Shown piece after piece: positions 36,410-47,301 of a stretch of 64,000 nucleotides of DNA. Position 1 is the stretch's first letter; each line of letters opens with the position of its first letter. The translations under genes were made by a program, and so were the position numbers. A model generated the notes under the pieces. The model saw nothing but the letters and a program-made list of their open reading frames with translations. It was not told where the DNA came from and made no database searches. Source of the stretch: Erythrophleum ivorense (lineage: Eukaryota > Streptophyta > Magnoliopsida > Fabales > Fabaceae); contig JAIUCV010000001.1 in the NCBI GenBank assembly GCA_026724425.1, positions 21,947,802 through 22,011,801 of the forward strand. The letters are read 5' to 3'.

Positions 36410-37740
36410 CACATGCGCCGAATTTGATAAGATTATACTTATTGTCATAGATGCTTTTTCCTCCAATAAGGTGATCTGGTCAAACCAAATTCACATTTCC
36501 CATCTCCTTGATTATTAGTTTTAAGCTTTGACAAATAACTTCAAACCAAAAATCCCATGTTAATTAGCTTTTAAAAAAAAGGTGGTGTTAAATTTTAGAT
36601 GAATTACTGTTTTGGTCTACCAACTTTATTTATAATTTCAAATTAGTCCTCTTAATTTGAAACATGCCAAAATGTTCCCTTATCTTTTATTCCATCTTAT
36701 GGGATTCCTAAATCGTTAAGCTTGTCAACCTAATCCTTGCTAAGATGACTATAATTGTGCTGATATGACATTATCCATGACTATTTGTTCTGTTAGTTGC
36801 CCTATTGCTTTTTCTCCATAAATTTTATCCCACAGTGTTTAGAAATTCAGCAATTAACAGAACCAACAACCACATAGGATGCCATATCAATGTAATTAAA
36901 GTATCTCAACAGTGACTAGCAATTAACAGAACCAACAACCACATAGGATGCCATATCAATGTAATTAAAGTATCTCAACAGTGACTAAGTTTTTAGATTT
37001 GATGATTAACGATACTTCTTTAATATTTATTTTACTTATTTATATCAATAATTATAAATCATAGATGATAAAACTTTCCCTAAACTGCTTTGCAGTGAAA
37101 AATAAAGTTCTTTCAAATATAGGAAGTCTTTCTTTATATACAAAGCATATAAAATGTGTGGTGTAACATAGTCAGTTTATATATTTAGAGTAATTTTGAA
37201 AAACTATTATTAACAAATACATCATCGATCAATTCTATGAATTTCTAAAAACTTTAGAATGAGACTTAAACTAATATGCCATAAAAGTTATAGAGAAGAA
37301 ACTATAGGTTGTCAATAGCCACAGTAAACAGTCATTTTAGTACAACCGGAGCCATCTTAGCAAAGATTATAGGTTGATGGACTTAACGATTTAAAGACCA
37401 TATGGGACAGAATAAAAAGTGAGGGGCTATTTTGACATATATTAAATTTAAGAGACTCATTCAAAAGATAAATAAAGTTATTGGATCAAAATAGTAGTTT
37501 GAACAAAATTTAACACCACCTTTATTTTAAGAGCTAATCAACGTGGAATTTTTGCTTTTAACTTATTTTAATAAAAGCTTAAGGCTAATAATTGTGGAGA
37601 TGGAAAACGTGAATTTGGTTTGATTGAATCACCCTAGGGAAGAAAAAAACTTGCATGATAGTAAATATAATCTTATAAATATAAAAAATGTGAAGAAATG
37701 GTGGACATAGAAAAGAAATACTTGGGTGCATGCCATACAG
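36410..37740. repeat. Long inverted repeat element in copy A
   Basis: The left arm ~36410-36780 (TTTGATAAGATTATAC, CAAACCAAATTCAC, GGTGGTGTTAAATTTT) returns inverted at ~37340-37740 (AAAATTTAACACCACC, GTGAATTTGGTTTG, TATAATCTTATAAA). Arms are ~330-370 bp around a ~550 bp centre. The form suits a non-autonomous MULE-like or foldback element. No TSD was fixed. Confidence 0.65.
36849..36986. repeat. Perfect 69-bp tandem duplication in copy A
   Basis: Two identical 69-bp units (36849-36917, 36918-36986) begin AGCAATTAACAGAACC and end AACAGTGACT. Copy B has a single unit near 42822, so this arose in copy A after the A/B duplication and is recent. Confidence 0.9.
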
Positions 37741-39968
37741 ATTTAAGGTTTCATATAATTAAATGCAAGCATTAGTCAAATTACGTTACGAAGAATTTTT
37801 CCCATCAATTTTAAGTTACAGAGGTTCTCATCATATTGTTGAAATTTTGCGTCACGTAATTTCTCCATAGTATCCTTATTTTCTGCCACACTTTCAGTGT
37901 AATTTCAATGTAACTTTGACTATTACAAATTTAAAATAACCGAAATGATTTTTACATTTTAAATTCTAAGATATATTCTAAGTATTACAGATCTTATCAT
38001 GTTACTTTCATTTATCTATTTGTTTTTATTGCAGTTTCGCACAAAAACACAATTTCTTAATTGTTAGCATATTTTTATAAGTGTACTAAAGCACAATAAT
38101 GATATAAAATATACAAAATTTAAATATCTCCTCCACTCTTGTCGAAACAAATAGAATTTTTGTTTTTATTCTTTATATCAAATAATTATAAATCATGCAA
38201 TTTTTCCGAAGTTGCTTAGCATTGAAAAATAAAGTTCTATCAAATATACAAAGTCTTTCTTTATACAAAGTATATAAAATATGTGGCGCATTGTCCTTTT
38301 AGATATTTATCGTAATTTTGGAAAACTATTACTAGCACATTCCTTGTGAATCATTTCTATCTTTTTTTTAAAAACTCCATATTGAGACTTAAACCAATAT
38401 AGGATAAAAGTTATGGAAAAGAAATAACAAAGGGAATAGTCACTGGAAACATTATCTCAAAACGAGCTATTTTAATAAAGATTAAGTTGAGGGATTTAAT
38501 AATTTAAGACATTTATGGGATGAAATAAAAATAATGAATTATTTTTTCATGTTTCAAATTTAAAAAAACTAATTTGAATGTATAAATGAAGTTATTGGAC
38601 CAAAATAATAATTTAAATAAAACATCACACCACCTTTCATTTTAAAAGTTAATCAACATGGAATTTTTGCTTTGAACTTATTTTAATCAATGCTTACAAC
38701 TAATAATTGTGGAGATGGCAAACGTGAATTTGGCTTGATCACCCTAGTGGAGGAAAACACATTGCATGATAGTAAATATAATCTTATAAATATTGGAAAA
38801 AAAAAGGTGAAGTTATGATTTGATTGAGTCGGTAGAAATGGCCGACATAGAAAATAAATACTTGGGTGCATGAGATTGAAAAACACTCCTATAAACACAA
38901 TTTCAAAGTCATTATGGAATCAAGTTATAAACTTCTTTAGAAGGACACTCGTGGAGACCTAGAACCTAATGACACTCAAATCTCGCCTTTACTTTTTAAA
39001 TAATTATAAGACTAAATTCCTTGTCATGCACGTGTTTTCGTTCACTTAGTCGATTTGGTACAACCCATTTTACATTTTTTCCAATCTCTGCGCGCAATTA
39101 TTACTTTTATCAGTTTTCTTTTAAAAGAATACTCTTACAGGCCCAAGTGCTAATTACAATGTTTCTTTTAATTTTAACAAAAACTCAATTTTCTTGTAAA
39201 ATAAAATGCACTTTTCTTATTACAGGACTTTTTTAATGCTTGTGCTTTGCAGGTACTATGAATGTCGAAATTTCAGTCTTATAATATGTGTCATGATTTT
39301 ATTTTATAAAAAAAAACTTTATTTGTTTTAATAAATTTATTATGATAGTCATATTTATTAATTAATTAAAAATCAAATTAATTTTTTTAAAATAAATTAT
39401 TAATTATTAAATAAGTTAATATTTTAAGTATTTATTTAATAGAATATTATTTTATATATATAATAATTAATTAATCCATTACTAAAAATAAAAATCATAT
39501 GTTCTCAAAACATAAAATCATCATTCTTTTCGTGAAGTTCACTCAGAGACTAAAATCTCAATCCTCCATTGATTGTATCACATGCACCCAAGGACACTCG
39601 AGTCTCGCCCGCCTTCACCCTTTTAATATTTATTTATTTATAAGACTATAATTATTGTTATACATTGATTTGGTAAAACCAATTTTACTATTCCACCTCT
39701 GCAATTGTTACTTTAAAGATATGACTGAAAACCAGTTCAAAGCAGAAATCTCACGTTAATGGCGACGTCTAATTGTTCAGAAAGTATTTTCTTTTACTTT
39801 AACTTCCCTTTTCCTTTTGTGAACCTTGTTTTTTTTTTTTTCTGCTATATACATAGATTATATAGATGGAGAGGATTTAATTCATGCATGTTATGTGCGT
39901 GTGGCTTTGGCCATTATCGGGGAAAAAAAGAATAACACAAAACAAAAAGGATTTGCAACCTTAATTAT

Positions 39969-40707
39969 CAGTGTTCTAAAAATCGGATCAGGTCGGACAA
40001 TTTGACCAATTTGGCTAGTCTACTCCTATTCTATTCGATTGGAAATCAATTTTAAGTCCGGTTTTGTTATTCCAAAAAATCGAATAATTAAAGAATGGGT
40101 TAAACTAGTCAAAAATTGATTAAATTAATCAAAATCGATTTGAACTAATTAATGACTTTTTTTAAGATTTCTTTTCATAAGATAAAATATTTTAACTTAA
40201 ATAAATTTGACAAATTAAAAATAAAGAATATTAAAAAAAAGAAGGAGTTGAAATATAGAGGAAGGTTTTTTTAAAAAAATATATAAGAGAAATAAAATGT
40301 AAATATTTAGTTGTTTTTAATCTTTACTCTCCATTATATCCAATCTCTTAATAGTATTTCTTTTAAATATTAAGGTGTTTATTCAAAATTACTATTTACT
40401 TTTATTTTTTTAATGATAAGTGAAATCTTAATATAATTTGAAAACTCTAAAAATTTAATATTAAATATTCTTACTTGTAATTATAAGTAATTTTTGTTTT
40501 TTAATTAAAAAATAATTTCTCTAATATTTCAAGAAATATTAAATTAGTAATTAAATATTTAAAATTTATTTATTATATTAAAATTTTAATATATGAAATT
40601 TTAAAAAAAATATATTTAATTATTATCCTATTAATTATAATTTATTTAATAATCTATAAATCAGTGATTCCTCCAGCTTAATGACCTATTCAATCTTAAA
40701 AATATTG
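39969..40707. mobile_element. hAT-type non-autonomous element in copy A
   Basis: It is flanked by a perfect 8-bp duplication TTAATTAT (39961-39968 and 40708-40715). The ends CAGTGTTCTAAAAATCGG and, inverted, CAATATTTTTAAGATTG form an imperfect terminal repeat starting CA. The matching position in copy B (45817-45824) holds one TTAATTAT and no insert, which gives a genuine empty site. AT-rich interior without coding sequence. Confidence 0.8.
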
Positions 40708-40896
40708 TTAATTATAGTTAATCGATTTTAGACAATTTATCTTAGAGATTTAAGCGTATGCTTGGGTTATTTTGAGATTGAAGCTTTTTGAAGTTCTTGA
40801 ACACTTAATTTGCCGTAATTTACAGATATAACAGTGAATGTTTAGAAATATAAGGGCAGTAGAAAGGCTAAGATTATTTTTTGTATTGTTTATCTT

Positions 40897-40899
<3 letters not shown>

Positions 40900-40938
<39 letters not shown>

Positions 40939-40939
40939 T
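40900..40939. repeat. (ATT)n microsatellite
   Basis: About thirteen ATT trinucleotides. The matching place in copy B (~46020-46050) is short and interrupted, so the run expanded in copy A. Confidence 0.9.
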
Positions 40940-41271
40940 AATATCTATTTTTATTACTTGTTTAAATTATGGAATGATGATTAATTTTTATTTATTTTAT
41001 TAATTTATTTTTATTTTCATTTTTATACCTAAATATTATGTATTAAACAACCCCTAAATGCGTTATAAATATGCTTTAAATTTATGGCGCTTAACTTTCT
41101 TCTCTTGTTTTTGTGAATATTTGCTACAAGTTAATTTCTTGTAAATAATTTTCGGAAAATAAATTATTTGATCATGTGATCAGTAGGCAACAAATTTTCT
41201 CTTGGGAGGACAAGATTGTGGATTATAATATATAATATTTCTTGTAAAAAAACTTTATAGTTACTCTACAA

Positions 41272-41296
41272 ATATATATATATATATATATATATA
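41272..41296. repeat. (AT)n microsatellite, copy A
   Basis: It matches the (AT)n run at 46389-46415 in copy B, so it pre-dates the duplication. Confidence 0.9.
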
Positions 41297-42349
41297 AAAG
41301 ACTGATTGATAATTTAATAATAATAATAATAAGTAGTAAGACAATATATCAAATTTATAGGAGAGAAGAGATTGAAGAGTCGGAGATAATGTAAAAGCAA
41401 ATGGCCAGTTGAAAAATAATAAAGAAAAAAGAAGAAAAATTATCTTAAAAATTGGAAAGAGTAGATATCAGGTAATGTGAAAACATTAAAAAAAAAAAAG
41501 AAATAAGAAAGATTGAGAGAAAATGATGATCTTCAGTCTTTCATAGTATAGTTTACTGACAAAAAAATGCAAATAGAAATCTTTTTTATTTTAGTAAAAT
41601 ATTGTCATAAAAGTCTGTTATTTTTAATTTTATTATTCTAAAAGACTTATACGTAATTATTAAAATAGCTTATTATTTATACAAATTAAGTAATAATTTG
41701 TCAGTATAGCATATATTAAATTATCATATATTTTATACTTATATAAAATTTATTTTTAAAAAAACATATATATATTTCTACATATCAATTTATAAGGTGT
41801 GTCTGTGTGCTATGGAGATGATGTTGAGTTGGATTTATAAGTAATTTTAATAAGTTCTTTGACAAAAATTGATAACAATTAACAGGGAAGAAAAAAATTT
41901 AAGGTTCAACCAATTAAATTTAATAAAAACTGTACAAAATTTTCTCCCTGTATTAATCTGCATGTTGCCCACCCCGTTGCCATTTTATCAAAGACTAATA
42001 GATATCAGGATTTCTTTTATATAAAAAATAATTAAGTGACTGAGTAAAGGTGTTGGTTAACTAACTGGTATATATGAATTTTTGTTTGATGCACTCAGTG
42101 AATGGTACACCAAATATAATTAATAGTTATAATTTAATTTATAGGTAAAGTTTATATATAGTATAGGCGAAATTTACATGCAGAGTATCTTAATTATAAT
42201 CATTGAGTATATAAATGATATGGTGACATGATGTATGTAAGAATTGCGCGGTATATATGCAAGACGTGCAGATAAAATGAATATTGAAATTTTAGCCTTT
42301 CAGTATAGATGGAAATTCACAGGCTAAAGTCTCAATTCTCCATTACTGT

Positions 42350-43660
42350 AGTATCGCATGCACATTCGCCGACGTATTTGATAAGATTATATTTACTGTC
42401 ATACACGCTTTTTCCTCCATTAAGGTGATCTGGTCAAACCAAATTCGCATTTCCCATCTCCTCAATTATTAGTTTTAAGCTTTGATAAAAATAACTTTAA
42501 AGCAAAAATCCCACGTGAATTAACTTCTAAAATATAAGGTGGTGTTAAATTTTAGATAGATTACTGTTTTGGTCTACTAACTTTCTGTATAATTTCAAAT
42601 TAGTCCTCTTAATTTGAAACATGCCAAAATGGTCCCTCATCCTTTATTATTCCATCTTATAGGATTCCTAAATTGTTAAACTTGTCAACCTAATCCTTGT
42701 TAAGATGACTCTAATTGTGCTGAGGTGACATTGCCCATGGCTATTAGTTCTGTTAGTTTTCTCCATAAATTTTATCCCATATTGATTTAGATTTCAATCT
42801 AGAGTGTTTCGAAATTCGGCAATTAACAGAACCAACAACCACATAGGATGCCATATCAACATAGTTAAAGCTATTTCAAAAGTGACTAAGTTGATAGATT
42901 TGATGATTAAGGATACTTCTTTAATATTTATTTTACTTCTTTATACCAATAATTATAAATCACAGATAATACAATTTTCCCTAAACTGCTTTGCAGTGAA
43001 AAATAAAGTTCCTTCAAATATAGGAAGTCTTTCTTTATATACGAAGCAAGTAAGATGTATGGCGTAACATAGTCATTTTATATATTTAAGTAATTTTGGA
43101 AAACTATTATTAACAAATACCCTATCGATCAATTCTATGAATTTCTAAAAGCTTTAGAATGAGACTTAAACTAATATGTTCATAAAAGTTATAGAGACGA
43201 AGCTATAGGTTCAATAGCCACAGTAAACAGTCATTTTAGTACAATTGGAGCCATCTTAGCAAACATTGTAGGTTGATGGACTTATCGATCTAAAAAACTT
43301 ATGGGACAGAATAAAAAGTGAGGGACTATTTTGACATGTTTTAAATTTAAGAGATTCATTCAAAAATATAAATAAAGTTATTGGATCAAAATAATAATTT
43401 AAGCAAAATTTAACACCACCCTTTATTTTAAAAGTTAATCAACGTGGAATTTTTACTTTTAACTTATTTTAATCAAAGCTTAGGACTAATAGTTGTGGAG
43501 ATGGAAAACGTGAATTTGGTTTGATTAAATCACCTTAGTAGAGAAAAAAATTTGCATGATAGTAAATATAATCTTATAAATATATAAAAAAAGTGACGGT
43601 GTGATTTGATTGTGTCGGTAGAAATGGCCGACTTAGAAAAGAAGTACTTGGGTGCATGCG
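42350..43660. repeat. Long inverted repeat element in copy B
   Basis: It has the same arms as the element at 36410-37740. The left arm is ~42360-42740 and the right arm ~43210-43660. A second right-arm module with flank follows at ~44050-44820, and left-arm-like modules at ~44880-45190 and ~45510-45740, so the region is built of reiterated, alternately oriented arms. Confidence 0.6.
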
Positions 43661-46385
43661 ATATAGATTTAAGGTTTCATATAATTAAATGCAAGCATTA
43701 GTTAAATTATGTTACGAAGAAATTTTCCTATCAATTTTAAGTTATAGAGGTTCTCATCATGTTATTGAAAATTTGCGTCATGTAATTTCTCCATTATAAC
43801 CTTAATTTCTGCTAAACTTTCAGTGTAATTTCAATATAACTTTGACTATTACAAATTTAACATAACTGAAATGATTTTCACATTTTAAATTCCAAGATAT
43901 ATTCTAAGTATTACAGATTTTATCATGTCACTTACATTTAGTTATTTGTTTTTATTGCAATTTCGCACAAAAACACAATTTGTTAATTGTTAGCACATTT
44001 TCATAAGTATACTAGAGCAAAATAACAATATAAAGTATACAAATTTTAAATATCTCCTCCACTCTTGTGGAAAAAATTATTTGTTTTTGTTTAATTTTTG
44101 TTTTTATTCTTTATATCAAATAATTATAGATCATGTATGATAAAAATTTTTCCCAAATTGCTTAGCATTAAAAAATAAAGTTCTATCAAATATACAAAGT
44201 CTTTCTTTATACAAAGCATATAAAATGTGTGGCGCAACATTGTCATTTTTTATATTGTAGTAATTTTGAAAACTATTACTAACAAATGCCTTATGAATCG
44301 TTTCTTTCAAATTTTAAAAACTCCATATTGAGACCTAAACCAATATAGGATAAAAGTTATGGAAAAAAAATAACAAAGGGAATAGCCACTGTAAACAGTA
44401 TCTCAAAACAATTAAAGCTATTTTAACAAGGATTAAGTTGAGGGATTTAATAATTGAACACATTTATGAGATAAATAAAAACAATACATTATTTATGCAT
44501 GTTTCGAATTTAAAAAACTAATTTGAATGTATAAATGAAGTTATTGGACCAAAATAATAATTTAAATAAAACATAACACCACCTTTTATTTTAAAAGTTA
44601 ATGAACATGGAATTCTTGCTTTGAACTTATTTTAATCATGCTCACAACTAATAATTGTGGAGATGGCAAGTGTGAATTTGGTTTGATCACCTTAGTGGAG
44701 GAAAAAGATTGCATGGTAGTAAATATAACTCATAAATATAGAGAAAAAAAATGTGAAGTTGTGATTTGATTGAGTGGTAGAAATGGCCGACATAGAAAAT
44801 AATTACTTGGGTGCATGCGATTGGAAAAATACTCCTATAGACACAATTTCAAAGTCAAATTTTTAAAAGAATACTCATGGAGACCCAAACCCTAAGGACA
44901 CTCAAATCTCGCCTTTACTTTTTTTAATATTTATAAGGCTATATTTCTTGTTATGCATGTTTTTTCGTTCACTTAGTCAATTTGGTACAACTAATTTTAT
45001 GTTTTTTCCCCATCTCTGTTTATTACTTTTATCAGTTTTCTTTTAAAAGAATACTCATACAGACCCAAATCCTAATTATAATGTTTCTTTTAATTTTAAA
45101 AAAACTCAACTTTCTTATAAAACACAATGCACTTTTCTTATTCCAAGAATTTTTTAATGCTTGTGGCTTTGCAGGTACAATGAATACCGAAATTTCAGCC
45201 TTATAATGTGAGTCATGTTTTTATATTTTTAACAATACATATTCTCTTGTTATAATATAATTAATTATTAAATATAACAAATTTATTTATTTATTTTAAT
45301 AAATTTATTATGGTAATCATATTTATTAATTAAATAAAAATCAAATTATTTTTTAAAATAAATTATTAATTATTAAATAAAATTAATATTTTAAGTAATT
45401 ATTTAATAGAATATTAGTATACCTGTAATAATAATAATAATTAATTAAGCCATTACTAAAAAAGTCATTTGTTTTTAAAACATAAAATCATTATTCTTTT
45501 CGTGAAGTTCACTCAAACGCTAAAATCTCAATCCTCCATTGATTGTATTACACGCACCCGAGGACACTCAAATCTCGCCCGGCTTCACTTTTTTAATATT
45601 TATAAGACTATATTTATTGTTAAACGTTGATTTGGTAAAACCAATTTTACTTCTTCCATCTCTACAGTTATTACTTTAAAGGTATGATCGAAAACAAGTT
45701 CAAAGCAGAAATCTCAAGTTCAAAGTGTGTGGCTTTGGACTCTCCCTTTTTTTTTTTTTTTGGTTTTTGAGGGTGGGGGGAGAGGGAATAACATAAAACA
45801 AAAAGGATTGGCTACCTTAATTATAGCCCCGTCATATGCGAAGATGTGGTAATAGATTTTGCAAAATTTATCTGATTTATGCATATATTTGGATTATTTT
45901 GCGATGGAAGCTTTATGAAGTTCTTGAAAAGTTAATCTGTCGTAATTTACAGATATAACAGTGAAAGTTTAAGAATATAGAGCTCTGTTTGGTTACTGTA
46001 GGATTATTTTTTTGGGTATTATTTATTATATTTTTATCATCATTATTTAATGTTTATTTTTTAATTACTTTCTTAAATTATAAATATGAAAGTCATTTTT
46101 TATCTATTTTATTTATCATTTTTTAATTTTTATTTTTATATCTAATATTTTATGTATCAAATAACCTCTAAATGTGTTATAAATTTGTTATAGGTTTACC
46201 GCGCTCAACTCTGTTGTCCTGTTTTTGTGAATTATTTGCTACATCTTAATTTCTTGCATATAATTTTCAGAAAGTAAATTATTTGATCATGTAATCAAGG
46301 GCCTGGGGCAAAATTTTCTCTTGGGAGGAAAAGATTGTAGATTATAATATATAATATTTCTTGTAAAAAAAATTATAATTACTCT

Positions 46386-46388
<3 letters not shown>

Positions 46389-46415
<27 letters not shown>
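46389..46415. repeat. (AT)n microsatellite, copy B
   Basis: Counterpart of the run at 41272-41296. Confidence 0.9.
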
Positions 46416-46416
<1 letters not shown>

Positions 46417-47301
46417 GACCCACTGATAATTTATTAATAATAATAAGCAAGGCAATATATCAATTTTATAAGCGAGAAAAGATTGGAGAGTTAAAGATAA
46501 TCTAAATACAAATGGCAAGTTAAAAAACATTAAAAAGAAAAAAATACCTTAAAAATTAGAAAGGGTAGATATAAACTAAAGTGAAAATATTAAAAAAATG
46601 AAAATAGAATAAATAAAGAAGATTGAGAGAAAATGATAATCTTAACTCTGTCATGTTCTGGTTTACTGCCCAACAGAAGCTTTTTTACTTCAGTAAACTA
46701 TTGTCATAAGAGTTTCTCATTTTTAATTTTATTATTCTATGAGACTTATATATAATTATTAAAATAGCTTATTATTTATAAAAATTAAATAATAATCAAT
46801 AATATTTTGCCATTGAAAATATAACATATATTAAATTATTATATTTTTATACATACATATATGTATATATATGCGCACACACCTTATAAGTTGATTGTGG
46901 AGATGATGTTGAGTTGGATTTGTAAGTAATTTTAATATGTTATCCAACAAAAATTTCATTGATAACAACTAACATGGAAGGAAAAAAGGAATTAAATTTA
47001 AGGTTTGACCAATTAAATTTAATGGAAAAAATTTTCTCCTTGAATTTCACCTTTATGCTGCCCACCTAGTTGTTTTTTTATCAAAGACTAATAGATGTTT
47101 GGATTTATTTTATACAAAAAAGAATTAAGTTACTGTGTAAAGGCATTGGTTAGGTAGATAGTATATATATGTTGCATGTCTTTGCTAAATTCTCAATGGC
47201 TTCTATCATAATATTCTCTTAGCTTTGTTTTAGCTTCTTGCCATATTCAATTGCTTTTGTTAATTTCTACCCCAATTATGTTTCACATCCTCATAATCAA
47301 C

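Larger units (their letters stand above)
36332..42075. repeat. Segmental duplication, copy A (non-coding)
   Basis: It aligns end to end with 42276-47165. Both copies contain, in order, the AATGAATATTGAAATTTTAG start, the inverted-repeat element, a second half-element, the CAATCCTCCATTGATTGTAT block, the TTTACAGATATAACAGTGAA block, an (AT)n run and the final GTAAAGG..TTGGTTA. Copy A also has a 69-bp tandem repeat and a 739-bp hAT-type insertion. No gene found. Copy B leads into the RLP pseudogene, so the unit is probably the upstream region of an RLP gene duplicated without the gene, or whose gene was lost. Confidence 0.85.
42276..47165. repeat. Segmental duplication, copy B (upstream of the RLP pseudogene)
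   Basis: Homologous to copy A throughout, without the hAT-type insert. It ends about 140 bp before the RLP signal-peptide start and so includes what was the promoter region of that gene. No gene is supported inside; short frames such as the one at 42804 lie in the inverted repeat element. Confidence 0.85.
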
